Assembly: GCA_942159475.1 (NCBI GenBank)
Contig: OW804097.1
Coordinates: 58,176,986 to 58,240,985, forward strand
Direction: 5' to 3'
DNA length: 64,000 nt
DNA from: Sthenelais limicola
Taxonomy: Eukaryota > Annelida > Polychaeta > Phyllodocida > Sigalionidae
The notes under the pieces: generated by a model
Database searches by the model: none
The model's input: the letters and a program-made list of their open reading frames with translations, nothing else
What the model was told of the DNA's origin: nothing
Part shown: piece after piece, positions 1 to 11,314 of the stretch
Layout: each line of letters starts with the position of its first letter
How positions within the stretch are numbered: position 1 is the first letter of the stretch
Translations under genes and position numbers: made by a program

Positions 1-112
1 GTAATGTTTAACTATTTGGGTATTGCTGTGCAATAACTGAATAAAATTGGATTTGTATATTTTAAGCTTCATCCGCAGCTATATATTACATCAACACAAA
101 TCTTACCAAATG

Positions 113-370
113 TGTGATGTGTTACAGAAAAATTAGTCAAAAGTCGCTCAAAATGGATTTTGAGATATATCATATATTTAAAAGATGAGATCAGGTAGAT
201 TCCAATACACTCCTACTAATATACTCCTTATATGATTACCTCAGGAACGCATAATTGTGTGCTTACATTTAGCAGTCTTGAAATTGTATATGTTCTCATA
301 CTACTAGGAACAATAAACTGCCAACAAATGAAAACATTCCTAAAATTTCTAATATGAAAAAGACATTTGA
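113..370. repeat. MITE family 1, left-end partial copy
   Basis: It begins with the family-1 terminus (TGTGATGTGTTACAG) followed by the family interior (TGGATTTTGAGATA, AAAAGATGAGA). The matching right terminus is missing, so the copy is truncated near 370. Fuller copies are at 5814-6258 and 18648-18980. Confidence 0.6.
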
Positions 371-783
371 CATTATATCAATATAGGGCGTCTCCAGCGT
401 TACTGGTTTGCCACTACAGGGGTTTGCTTCCTTAATAAAGACTTTCCTTATCTAACTTATTGCCTGGAAGTAATTGACTATACACACAGTGCTAATTCTA
501 TATACAGTAGAAATGTCGTACCTATAAGAAAGAAAGCATAACTTACCAATAAAACATTTTACGAAAGGATCAGTTATATGACAGGCCGGTGTGGTCACAA
601 ACTAGACCATGAACTGAATCCATTTAAGGAGAAACGTCAGTGTTGACATTAAAGTGAATTCAGGCAACGTCCGCTGCTCCATAATCAATGACGACCCGTC
701 CTCAAGTTCTATTTTAAGTGTAATTACAAACGGCCACCTGTTCTGCGCCTTTCTGAAACAAATCTAAAGTACATCTTGTAGAA
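371..783. other. Intergenic, nothing recognised
   Basis: AT-rich single-copy-looking sequence between two MITE copies. I see no ORF, RNA gene or clear repeat. Confidence 0.5.
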
Positions 784-985
784 GTCGTCAGAAAATTACA
801 ATTCGTCTTCATAAACATTCTCAATCAGCCCGTATTTAAGACATCAATGAGGTTAATTGTCAAAATGTTATTTTTAATCAACGCAATACCAAATAGGCTC
901 TACTCAGCGACCCTATGTACAATGTTTGATGTAATATAGCGTTTACTAAATATGTAGAGCTGACGATAATACATTTTCTGACGTA
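784..985. repeat. MITE family 2, complete copy
   Basis: About 200 bp bounded by inverted ends: GTCGTCAGAAAATTACAATTCG on the left, shortened by mutation, and a right end reading TACATTTTCTGACG. The interior has the family's TTTTTAATCAACGCAATACC block and the GTAGAGCTG block before the right end. More than a dozen related copies lie in this window. Confidence 0.7.
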
Positions 986-1640
986 TGGTAGTATAACTGA
1001 ATACTATTAGTTAGTCAAAGACACTAGGATTGAAACATAATAGTTTTTTAAACATTTTCGTTGGCCACAATTTTAAACATATATAATAATATTAATTTAT
1101 TATTTACAAAAGATGCATATCCTTATATACAAGTAAAGCCACCACCTGATTGATAGATAGAAATAATGTTAAGAAACAGCGCCTGATCGTAAGATATAGT
1201 GCCTGAACATAGAGGGTTAAAACATGCATACGTGGATCCGATAGGCACCAATTAAATTTGATTGACTATCTTTCCCACACAATGGTCTTTGGTAGCCACG
1301 CGCCTGCAAGCACCACTATCAGGCGCCAAAGTCGCATAAAAACATGCAAGATTTCCCATCATTTTGATGGTTTTTTCCCACCAAATTGATGGTTTATTTT
1401 CGCCAAAATGTCTTGTAATCAGTCTAATTTATTACAGGCATTAGGATTTGTTATGGCTCGATCCCTCGCATGATTTGCCCCATAACGTTGCCCATTTTTT
1501 TCACCGTCCTTTCTTCTTAGTTTCTCAAAAGAAAACGGGTAAAAAAAAAACAATGGAAAAAAGGGTGCTCAGGTGCAAGGGCAGTTGTTGGCATCGGGGC
1601 CGGAGATGAAATGGACACCATGACTAATTATGATCAGTGA
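986..1640. other. Intergenic, nothing recognised
   Basis: Mostly AT-rich. A small near-repeat of CATTTTGATGGTTT / AAATTGATGGTTT lies near 1360-1400. No coding potential seen. Confidence 0.45.
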
Positions 1641-1654
1641 GTTGTACTCATTCA

Positions 1655-1760
1655 GCGCATGCGCATTCTGTCAAAAGATCAAAGTTGCGTTCATTGATGA
1701 CGTATTTCCGGTGCGAGCGTTATTCCGCGCGGGTGGGGGCGCTGTAGTCGTTACTCAAGG
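1655..1760. promoter_or_regulatory. Candidate CpG-type promoter (NRF1, CRE-like, ETS sites)
   Basis: The perfect palindrome GCGCATGCGC, an NRF1 site, lies at 1655-1664. It is followed by TGACGTA at 1698-1704 (CRE-like), directly abutting TTTCCGGT at 1705-1712 (ETS type), then CpG-rich sequence with TTCCGCGCGGG. This combination is typical of TATA-less housekeeping promoters in animals. No ORF starts nearby, so the transcript would need a non-coding first exon. Direction is not determined. Confidence 0.4.
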
Positions 1761-1989
1761 GAGAAGGAGGAAAGAGAGGAGGATAATCTGATAAAAGTGG
1801 ACACGATCCAAACGTGGATCGATTTCTTAGGTTATAAGATGTGTCCATGTTTTTCTCTTAATTAACAAGTGTATATAATAAATCATTTATATGTAAATGA
1901 AAACAGCATGAAAAGACCAAGTTGGAAGAATATAACGACTGAGACAAAGTGTACTGGATACATATGTTTTCTACTGAATAAAAATCTTT

Positions 1990-2400
1990 AAATACAAAAT
2001 ACATAACATTGAGGGAACAAGATAGATAAAGAGGAGAAAGAAGATAGAGCGAGGGAGGGAGAGAGAAAGGAGAGAGGGCAGGGCCGATAGAGAGAGGGGT
2101 AGAGGAAGAGAGAGCGAGTGGTAGAGAGAAAGGGCGACTGAAAGAAGGGGCAGAGGGAGAGAGAGGACAGCGGACCGACAGAGAAGAGAGAGAGAGGGCG
2201 GGGGAGATGGAGCAGAAAGAGAAAGAGGAAAGGGAGAGAGGAGAGAGGAGAGAGGGGAGACAAGAGATAGAGGGGAGAGAGGGAGCAGAAAGAGGGAGTA
2301 GAGAGAGAGGAGAGAGCAAGTAACGTCAGCAAGAGAAAGGAAAGAAAGAGGCCGAGAATACAAAAGGCAAATCAACAAAACACGATCAAAGAAACAGAGA
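1990..2400. repeat. Purine-rich low-complexity tract, (GA)-type
   Basis: The plus strand is almost all A and G, built from AGAGAGGGAG-like words. Apparent minus-strand ORFs here are Ser/Leu/Pro low-complexity translations and not genes. Such mirror-like R.Y tracts can form triplex DNA. Confidence 0.85.
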
Positions 2401-2966
2401 AACAACCCTTGGCAAGTGAGGAGGGAGACACCGTTAGGAAAGTAATTAGAATTTAACCCTGCGCTTTAACAAGACACCATTTGTGGGTCGTGGCACAGGT
2501 AGCGCCATGCAGCGGCAATTTACAGCCACTTCAATATGCAACACAATAAGCGGCAGAAAATAACACCTGAATTCTTTATCCATTCCTTTTAATGATAAAA
2601 TATAACAGATGCTCTGCATTTAAATAGTGCTCACCACGACAATATCGAAGCACTTTAAAAGCCATGAATCTTTGATTACTCTCTCTCTCCTCCTCATACA
2701 TCTATCATAAAGAGGTGATTAGAAAGAGGATGGGATGAGGGGGAGAAAGCAGATGAAGAGTATTTTTGTAATTGATTGGAAAAAGAAATCAATTGGTGTT
2801 ATGAATAGAATTGTCTGTTGTTATAACTACGTTTCTACACTGTTGTAATTGTGCTCGTTATTCACGGGACTGTGTGAAATGGATTTTAGCACCTAACCAG
2901 ATTTCTTTAGATTATGTTGGTCAGAATTGGGTCTGTTGCCACTTCACCTCGCGTAACGCCTTCAAT
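2401..2966. other. Intergenic, nothing recognised
   Basis: Mixed sequence with a short pyrimidine run near 2680 and no coding signal. Confidence 0.45.
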
Positions 2967-3400
2967 GTACATAGTGCAAGAAAATGAGTCATAAGTCGAA
3001 AAAATGACATATTCTGAGATACCATCATATTTGAAAAGAGTATATTGTGAGGATTCCAACGATGTTAATATTGGGGGAAAACAATTCTATATTTTATGTT
3101 CGATTATTTTTATGGTTGAAAAAAATTTACAAACTTTCTGGGTGGACAATTACTTGTGAAGTAGCTAAGTATACTCAATACATAGGTTGACCTTAACAAT
3201 GCACTGATATATTTGATAAACTTCCTTGAAAATTGAGACATATATGTGTGGCACTTCAAGCACTAGATAACCCAAAATGATAACATTTATACGAACAGAT
3301 GTATATATAATAAAACACTTTGAAAAATCCCAATTTTGTGACTTATGATTCATTTCATGTGCAGTGCTGCCGATTGTAATTTTCTGAAGCTCTGACCCAT
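2967..3400. repeat. MITE family 1 copy abutting a family 2 end
   Basis: The left end reads GAAAATGAGTCATAAGTCG and the right end AATTTTGTGACTTATGATTC, which is its inverted counterpart (about 2967-3362). A family-2 right terminus (GCTGCCGATTGTAATTTTCTG) follows immediately at 3363-3400, cut short by mutation. The junction suggests nested or adjacent insertion. Confidence 0.6.
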
Positions 3401-3814
3401 GTATCAGACATAGAGAAGAGGGAAGTTCGTTCTCAGGGAAAGAATCAGGGAAGGCACTATTTATGGCAAGGACAGAAAGCCAGAGGGACAAATTGGCCCT
3501 CTGTCTCCATGTCCCTTGCTTCACAAGCCTTTACAGAAAGCAGCCAATCTTATCAATATGATTTCTTCTTTTATTTCTTTTTTTCCTCAAAGGCCGCCAG
3601 TGGCTGAGTAATTGATTAATTTCTTTAGTTATGTCGGCCTCTTGTTCCCATTGGGCTTCCATGCCTGAGAGAGGTAACCGTAAAATTAATTTTCTTCTTG
3701 TGATGAGGAACGAGGAGAGTGAGTAGCTGTGGCTGGGCTTATACCCACCTTTAGTAATAAAGGGGTTATTATTACTGGTAATTTTCCTGTTTACCTCTTT
3801 CTGTTGCTTCTGTC
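3401..3814. other. Intergenic, nothing recognised
   Basis: No ORF or repeat was identified, apart from a direct ATTAC/TTATTA-rich patch near 3760-3780. Confidence 0.4.
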
Positions 3815-3910
3815 TTTCATAGCATGCATGGTCCTAATTAAGGGACTAAAGGAGAGATGTTACATTGTAGATAATTAACCCTCCTGAGTATGTGACCAGC
3901 TCATGTTTGG
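3815..3910 (-). pseudogene. LINE 3'-end fragment (second copy)
   Basis: It is about 75-80% similar by eye to 4120-4205: both share GCATGGTCCTAA, AGATGTTAC, TTGTAGATA and CCCTCCTGAGTATGTGA. It therefore derives from the same LINE 3' region as the larger fragment downstream, but has lost all readable coding sequence. Confidence 0.5.
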
Positions 3911-4055
3911 AGGAAAAGGAGATATTTTCCCTGTAATATAATACAGCTAAATGTACTAATATACAACAGTATCTACAGGTTTAAATTGAATGATTTTGAA
4001 ACAAATTCTCTTCTATTTTTGCACTAGGCATGTTCAGGAAGGCCTTGATTTGCCT

Positions 4056-4512
4056 CTAAAGGAACAATAAAAGATCAATTTTTCCTTTATGCTTCTTATG
4101 TTTCGTCCTGTAGATCCGGGTGCATAGCATGGTCCTAAGGCACCGAAGGGCAGATGTTACTTTGTAGATAGTACCCTCCTGAGTATGTGAGCTGGTCCGA
4201 GAAGGTGGACTTGCTGGATTTCTGTGAGATGTTGATGTTGGCGAAATTTTGTTGGTGTATTTCTCCAGGCCTTTCTTCACCAGTCCTAGTGCTCCAATGA
4301 CCCTTGGCACTATCTGTCTCTTCATACCCCACATTTATTTGGTATTTCAATTCCAAGGGCATTATATTTGGACAGTTTTCGGATCACTTTGACTGAGGTA
4401 TTTCTGTCAGGTGGTACAGCTATGTCAATGAGCATGCATGCATGTTTGTACCTTTATGTCCTTTATTAAACCATGTCTGGTCTGTTGGCTGCGATGTCTC
4501 TTGGAGCTTGGA
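4056..4512 (-). pseudogene. Degenerate LINE ORF C-terminal fragment
   Basis: The minus strand reads, across at least one frameshift, ANRPDMV, then DIAVPPDRNTSVKVIRKLSKY, then MWGMKRQIVPRVIGALGLV and KKGLEKYTNKI. From memory this order (NRPDIVVKD, IDIAIPSDRN, KLSKYKDLEIE, MWxMK, VIGALGxIKKGLEKY) is the conserved C-terminus of a common LINE ORF2 found after the reverse transcriptase domain. An in-frame stop follows NRPDMV, and a frame change falls near 4330-4360. Only the last ~150 residues are present, so this is a 5'-truncated dead copy. The reverse transcriptase motifs themselves are absent. Confidence 0.7.
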
Positions 4513-5516
4513 GCTCGGAGCGCTCATTTTTTGCTTTCTTTATGTACAAAATGGAAAATCAGAGCCTACCAGATGAGATAAGATCAATTAATGGCATTCT
4601 AACGGGATTTTGCAGTCCGTTTCCCTAAGAAGTGGATCTGATTTTGACCTTTGAGCCTAGAAAGATAACTACAGTACTTAACACCAGATATGTAATTGAA
4701 TAGAATAATAAATGTATAGCCTCCTATAAAGTAAATCAATAATCACTTTAATCCTTTACCATTAAGTATGATAGATGCAATAAGAACTCAATGATTCATG
4801 ATCGATCCATCAACGTGATAAACAGGGAAATTAGCATCCCTTTCAGGCTTAATTTCAGCCCTATGTTTGATAGGTTTATGTAGAATACATATAATGCAGT
4901 CAGTTTTATGGTCCTTTAAATTCCCATTATGCTTCTGTGATGAAGGGAAATGGATGGGGGCGGGGTTGGGGTTGGGGGATGGATGAGCGATTACATTATC
5001 CCGATATATAGACTCTTTTAGAATGTTTAATGTCGTTTATGGAACTGCCTTAAGTAGTCAGGAAGGGCGTACTTTGGAAGAACCGTTATTTACTTAATAA
5101 TACTATATAAAGAATCAATCAATGTATATGTGTATTAATTTAATTGACCCTAATGAACATTGAATAATGTTTTTATTTCTTTTTTTGAATTATCAGGTGA
5201 GTTGTCGAGAAATATGCATATTTCATACAGTAAATGAAACCGGTGAGTACAAATAGTTTCGCTGAATTTGTGTTGACTCACAAAAACCAGATTCATGCCT
5301 GTATAGTCCAGGTTCTTTCATTCCCGATTATACATGTTTACACGACCATTTTCTTCATTCTCATTTATTAATACTCAGGATCCAACAATATTACTCCAAC
5401 CATTGATAGATGAGTAATTTTATTCAAACAATCTGTTACGCTACCTCGACACAATGTGAAATGAGTAGTAAATATCTGTTAAAGAATGTTCTTTTAGTTT
5501 TTTTTACAGCAGTACA
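4513..5516. other. Intergenic, with a G-quadruplex motif
   Basis: No gene is seen. At 4956-4978 there are four G runs of 4-5 separated by C, TT and TT, a textbook G-quadruplex motif. The remainder is AT-rich. Confidence 0.5.
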
Positions 5517-5735
5517 ACAGTTATAGCATATATAACACCCCGATGTGCATTGGAAAATCCACCAGTGCATGCAAAAGTGCAACTGACCAGTCACAAAAGT
5601 GCAATCCTCTCAGAAAAGCAGTTCTGCACCTGGTTCTGCACCTGATGCAACGTGCATCATCAGATGCACTTCATAATGCATATAAAGGTTATGTATCTAA
5701 ATCGGATGTAAATGCACTAGCTGCATGCAGTTGAA
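5517..5735. repeat. Dispersed repeat 8, copy A
   Basis: Shares GTGCATTGG, AAAGCAGTT, GCACCTGGTT, GATGCACTT and GTTATGTATCTAAATC in the same order with 6443-6630. It is rich in TGCA words. The short ORF across it has no recognisable homology, and the copy at 6443 does not keep the frame, so it is not annotated as coding. Confidence 0.6.
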
Positions 5736-5813
5736 TTATCTTATCAAGTGATGAACATACATAAATATTTGTACTGATGAAAGAATGTTTGAGCCTTTAT
5801 TGCATATCCCATA

Positions 5814-6258
5814 TGTGACGTGTCACAGGAAAATGAGTCACAAGTTGCAAAATTCGCCTTTTTTTAACAAGATCCCTTGGCTTGAACCTTTTCATCTTTG
5901 GGGTGTTAAGCACTGTTAGTAGTATGAATACATCTGCCAAACCCCATACTTTACATTGAATATATTCATATATTCCCGAGGTTATGCAAAGGAGTATGTT
6001 TAACTATATTTAGGCCTAACTATACTTTATTATAGTACAGGCAAGGTGAACCATGCTCTGCCTACTTATTTTACTTTACTATATATAGTGATTAACCATC
6101 AAGAACTATAGCTAACTTATTTTCATACATAAAAGTATATAGGAGTACCTTAATGTTTAACATCATTGGAATCCGCCTGATCTCATCTTTGCAAATATGA
6201 TGATAATTCAAAATATTTTTTGGGCAACTTGTGACTCATTGTCCTATACCCCATCACA
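5814..6258. mobile_element. MITE family 1, complete copy with TA target sites
   Basis: It is bounded by TA at 5812-5813 and 6259-6260. The left terminus is TGTGACGTGTCACAGGAAAA and the right terminus is its imperfect inverse (CAACTTGTGACTCATTGTCC, then CATCACA). It is about 445 bp with no ORF. TA target duplication plus short inverted ends fit a Tc1/mariner-type non-autonomous element. It separates the two copies of dispersed repeat 8. Confidence 0.7.
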
Positions 6259-6442
6259 TATATGGTCAGTAAGTTTGAGACTCTGTGAATGGGTAGTGGG
6301 GAGGGGGGGGGCTGGAGAGGGAGAAGAGGTAAGGGTGACAATCTAGTGCGAATTTCCCCCCAAGGGAAGCCCATCACAATGGAAGGTCAGGTTCAATTGA
6401 AACTGTTATGAAGTGTATTATTATCCAATAATGCATATAGCA

Positions 6443-6630
6443 GGTATAGCATAAATAGATGATTAATATAACACTCCTAATTTGCCAATGTGCATTGGTA
6501 AATCAGCTGCAATCAGCTCAAGAAAGCAGTTTTGCACCTGGTTATGCACCTGGTGAAATGTGCCTCATCCGATGCACTTTAAAGTTATGTATCTAAATCA
6601 GGTGTAAATTGCATACAGTCTAATTATTTT
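6443..6630. repeat. Dispersed repeat 8, copy B
   Basis: Direct copy of 5517-5735 with deletions; both are preceded by a TATAGCATA word and ATAACAC. Confidence 0.6.
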
Positions 6631-8579
6631 TTAAAAAAGAGATAGACATTGTTATTATAGTTATGTATACCTATCCCCCAGAATACACACAGGGAACCAT
6701 TGATTAAAACCATTGTCTGGGGTTCGCATTAGCTTTAAAAAATGAATACACAGTGCCACTGGTATAGTATGGGTGAGCGAACAGAGGTGTTAAAGCTATG
6801 GAGTGGTATGTGCGACCTTGCTGCAACATTGGCTATGTGTATTCACAGAAGCCTGCCTTTTGTCCAGACCATTATGAAACCATTATAAAGTCGTATAAGG
6901 TCCTAAGAGATGAATTCGCACAGACCTCCCGTTTATTTTTTATTCATTTAGGCCACATGTAAGTTTTTAATGATTAATATAAACTCAAAGATCGGACTTA
7001 TGGATTTCAGGCCTAAATTGTACATTTCTGGCCGACCTGATCATGAACTAAATAAGTATAGTTGTGAATTAAATTTGGCAAGTTGAGGAATACGATACAT
7101 TATATGCAAGGGTGTTAAAGGAACCAAGAGAATTACATGGACTGACCAGTCATATTCAGGATATGGATTTCTTGTTGTTTTCTCTCTCTCCTTCCTCTCC
7201 CAGGAGAGAGACTCTTGAGAGGGGAGGTGGAGGCAGAGGCAAGAGGAGAAGCCTATATATTCAACAATTGAGAGTTCATATTCTTAGGTTTGAACCCTCG
7301 AAGATAATTATTTAGTTTACGATTTTATCTAAATTTATATCGATGAGACTGATCTGTAAACCCTGTCAATATCGTATTCAAATCATAAATAGTTTGTGTC
7401 TTGTTCAAAGTTGTGGACACCACACATGCGTGGTATTAGAATTATCTTATAATGGCAACATTACTACACAAGCTCACCTCAGTTTGACTCCATCTGTATT
7501 TAATCATATTATTAATATATGTTGTAACGGAACACAAATATTCCAAATCAATTCTCCATGCCTATAATTCATGATTACATTTAAATATCATGGTTTTTTT
7601 TCACAATAATGGACATTTGTGCATGTGTAAAAGTCATTTCTTTCGCACAAATAATCTATTTTCTCAATGCACCTGTATGTATATCTTCAAATTCTATCAT
7701 TTCTTATTTTCTACCAGAGAAAACACTTTTTCCGCCATTGCGGCAACGATTCTGGCCTTAGAATGTTGAAAGTCTCATTATATTTTTGCCAACAAACCCA
7801 AATTGAATTATTATAATCATGTGGGATCATCCCAAATACAAGCTGTAGACACCAAAAAAAAGGAAACACCATAGGTTTGAAGACCAAATGACGCCCTATT
7901 GGGAGAATTAATCATATATAAAGTAATCAAATCGTATCATTAACTAAATAATTATCTTAGGGGCTTCAAACCTAAGAATATGAAAGATAAATCATACCCA
8001 TTCTCAATGCATGGTGCATCTGATCATACACTTAACATTGTGCGTGTTGTTCTCACCAGGTGGTGGTATTGTTCACCAGGTATTCACCAGGTGGCAGGTC
8101 AAATAAGCTGGTTACTTTTACAATTTCTTTCACAATGGAAGTGCCCTAATTGGTATTTATACACTATGGACGTACCCCCATCCGGTTAATTAAGAATATT
8201 ATAACTAATGTGCCTATAGAGTTCAGTTGTGTAATTTATCTACTCAAACTTTCAACATATTGTAATCAAAACACCTTCCACAGATACATACATAAGTTAT
8301 GAGGTCTTTAGGCAGGCCAAGACTGTTGTTCAGGAGCTCACACACCAACGCCACCTGTAGGCAGCTACACTCACTACAGTATTGGATTCCTTATGTTAAA
8401 AAGATGCCCTAATCGATGTAATGGCTGGTTACAAAGAAGCGATGTTGGGCTTCTGAACATTGGGAATGAGATATTATTTCCATTGTACCCTCATTGTTTG
8501 GATAATTCAAACCATTATATCTCCATCTTGGCATCAAAGTTCATTTAAAAACACACCTACAAAACAAAGCTATGAATGA
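6631..8579. other. Intergenic, no gene recognised
   Basis: Short ORFs here show no known domains. CACCAGGT occurs three times at about 8056-8095 (E-box-like). An A-run at 7854-7862 and a purine patch at 7215-7245 are the only other marks. Confidence 0.4.
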
Positions 8580-8760
8580 GCCTCGCTGAGTGCATCATAA
8601 GTGAGTTTTTTAACCTGGTAAATAGAGCATTGTTGAGAGCATCAGAATCACATTAAATAACCTGGTCAGTAGTGCATCATTGAGAGTATCAGTAGTGCAT
8701 TTATAAATCGGGTCCATAGAGCATCATAAAATCGAATTTGAGCCTCACAACTGTTTACGA
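8580..8760. repeat. Degenerate short tandem repeat
   Basis: GAGCATCA/GTGCATCA, AACCTGGT and ATTGAGAG words recur every 30-50 bases, suggesting an old tandem array. Confidence 0.4.
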
Positions 8761-9545
8761 TTTCCACTAGTAAATCACCAGGTCACAATCAGGTCAAAAG
8801 TTCCAGTTCAAAACTAGGTCACAAATGCAATCATGCACATCGGGACTCAGAAATACCTCATAGTTAACTAGATGTGACAAGGATAATAATATTTCAATCT
8901 TTAAATAACTCAAAGATCAATAAACGTAAATTGTACCTATCCCACCCACCCTTGTTAGGAAGGGAATACAGTTGTTATACTATTATTATAAAGTATAAAG
9001 AGCATAGATAGAGACGTTAGTTAGTAGCTGGTGAGAACGATTGAAGGATAATTTAAGGGATGTGTTTTATGACTTATGAAGAAACCCTCGCAAAGCCAGG
9101 GATACATGTTCTCAAATATAAATTACGAGAACATGAATATTGGACAAATGTTCCCCAAAAGTGGAGCTGATTTATATCGCCATAATGTATACACATTGTA
9201 ATGTCTAATACTAGTTTGGTATATAGCATACACGTATCTACAGTGCTTATTGAGTGTCATTGTTTGTTATTTCTCAATTCTTAATGAGATTATCTAGATG
9301 TCAGTTATAGGTGAGAATACTAAAGAAATGTATAATCTTCTTATAGCGGAATAAACAATTTAATAATAATAATATGCATAAGCATAACAATCATGTGCGC
9401 TTGAGGACAATAAATAGATTAAAACATATAAATCAATTTCTGCTTCTGCAAGTATAAAACTTACTTCTAGTGAAATTCCTAAGCCTCTCACCTTGATGAG
9501 AATAAGCATTAAGCGAGATAAATATTTCATAGAGTCACGTCTGTT
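8761..9545. other. Intergenic, nothing recognised
   Basis: AT-rich, no coding or RNA signal. Confidence 0.4.
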
Positions 9546-9686
9546 CAATATAAACTCTGCGCTCTCAGTTAACATCGGTAAAAACTAGAAACAAAAGGTA
9601 GGGTTTTGTGAATTCAATCCCATAACTCTTCATCACTACATTTGGTAAGAGTTTTCTTGCCGTAATAGCTGAGAATGCAGCTTTAT
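9546..9686. repeat. MITE family 4, short complete copy
   Basis: The left end CTCTGCGCTCTCAGTTAAC is matched in inverse by AGCTGAGAATGCAGCTTT at the right end, with TTTGGTAAGA inside. The right-end motif recurs at about 20650, 32150, 49780, 52060 and 52965. Confidence 0.55.
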
Positions 9687-10411
9687 TACATAGAATGTCT
9701 TTCTTTTATCCAAGATAAAACGTTCTCCCTTTTGACCCAAGGGGATAAGAACATTCCCACACAATATGGATGGAAATAATCCTGACGAAGACATGCAGCC
9801 ATTGTAAATATGGCGGTTAGAAGCATTGAGCTGCGACTGTGCAGCTCTCAGGAATGTTCTGCAATTCTAACGCGGATTAAGAGCGCTCAATTCAGAGGAA
9901 ATATCTTGTCAGTGAGCGGTAATGAAGACAATAATGATGGTCCAGAGTCAGGTGGCGAGTACTGTGGTCCTTTTAATCATGGCGCGCCTTCTCAATAATT
10001 AGAGGCCAGCATCGTATGGAAATCCATTTTCACCCTTTATATCCTCCCAACAGCGCTGTCGGCTAATTTGCAGAGTCGCAGAAATGTGATCTTCAGTGAA
10101 ACATGATGTGATAGGATGCCTACCTTGGCTGATAATCAATCACATCCATAGACTCTGTCATGAATAAACAACTTGACAATTATCCGGTAAAGTGGTTTAT
10201 AAGTTTCCATAAAACAGCACTTCATATTTCCCGTCGTGCATTTGATTTTTATGATCACACAGACTATAATAAGATGATACGAACCTTGCAATCTTTTGTG
10301 AAAAATGGCATATGTTGGCCAAAACATTAGAACTCCAATAAACAAAACCCGCACTTAATGTCTCACACCCTGTCATTTCCTTGTTCTGGATTGAATTCAT
10401 TCCCTTTAAAT
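9687..10411. other. Intergenic, nothing firmly recognised
   Basis: ATATGGCGG at about 9807-9816 is YY1-like and begins a 62-codon ORF without recognisable homology. 9840-10080 is higher in complexity than its surroundings but I cannot assign it. Confidence 0.35.
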
Positions 10412-10520
10412 TAATTTCGATGAAAATGTTGCCAAATATTTGTATGTCAGATTTTAACTGAATCAATCACATCATGCACTATAACAGACATGTATAGCAA
10501 GACATGCACAGCCCCTATTC
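10412..10520. repeat. MITE family 3, right-half fragment
   Basis: The words TCGATGAAAATGTTGCCAAA, TTTGTATGTCAG, CATGCACTATAACAGACATG and a terminal CCCCTATT match the short family-3 copy at 44823-45024 in the same order. Confidence 0.55.
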
Positions 10521-10802
10521 GGGTAGTTTCATAGCTTTTGAGCCTTGAATCCCCCTCTGTCATTAGTGCATGAAAATAGCTCAGGTTCTGCTGCGGATTG
10601 TGTCCTAATGTCTTTTCGCAGACAGTTTTATTCTGGTAGAAATGCCGTTGGTGTTGATATAGAAAGGCTGCAAAGGTCTAATCACGTTTTTATGACCGTT
10701 ACATTTGGAAGATTTGCTGAGCATTTAGACACATTTAACTAAAATATGACACTTTGATTTTAAATGTTCTCTCTCCAATGTACTCCTGTTATATGTTGGT
10801 CA

Positions 10803-10996
10803 GGTCGTCAGAAAATGTATAATCTACAGCTCTACACATTTAGTAAATTCTTCTAAATTAGACTGTGAAATGATAAATACTTGGTATATCTGAGTATATT
10901 CGGTATTTTGAACTGAAATCTAAACTTCATTTCTGTCTAAAATGCGGGTTATTTGAGAGGATTGGTGAAGGCAAATCGTATATTTTCTGACCTGAC
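10803..10996. repeat. MITE family 2, complete copy (reverse orientation)
   Basis: GTCGTCAGAAAATGTATAAT is followed by CTACAGCTCTACACATTTAG; the other end reads GAGAGGATTGGTGAAGGC then TATTTTCTGACCTGACC. About 195 bp, no ORF. Confidence 0.7.
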
Positions 10997-11143
10997 CGAT
11001 ATCGATCAAGCTAAGGCAGTATGATAAATGAACAATCCCCGCATCCATCGGTTCTGCTAATGACAGAGGTGGAATATAAAGCATCAAAACTGCTTTCCAT
11101 ACCTGCCTGCACAACTATTAGAAGCTTGTGGCCATACATGGAC

Positions 11144-11314
11144 AGATTAATGAGATAATCTTACATCATCTCCCCGCCGCGGAGTAATCTATGTCGGGAT
11201 GTAAGGCGTGGGTAATAAGGTATTAATCTTACAGCACCAGTTCGCCCCAGGCCCGAGGTAATCCTATATTAAAATGGGATATAATGTATAATACCCCGGC
11301 CTAGGCTCTAATCT
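11144..11314. promoter_or_regulatory. Cluster of TAATCY homeodomain sites
   Basis: TAATCT occurs at 11156-11161, 11185-11190, 11224-11229 and 11309-11314, TAATCC at 11259-11264, and AGATTA (the inverse) at 11144-11149. That is six K50-homeodomain (Otx/Gsc/Pitx type) core sites in 171 bp, five in one orientation spaced 29-50 bp. The stretch is also GC-richer than its flanks and not part of a repeat family I can see. This is a candidate enhancer; function is inferred only from site density. Confidence 0.35.

Noticed and set aside
1858..2405. Overlapping minus-strand ORFs of 114-153 codons
   Set aside because: All are Ser/Leu/Pro translations of a purine tract; every frame is open, with no domain.
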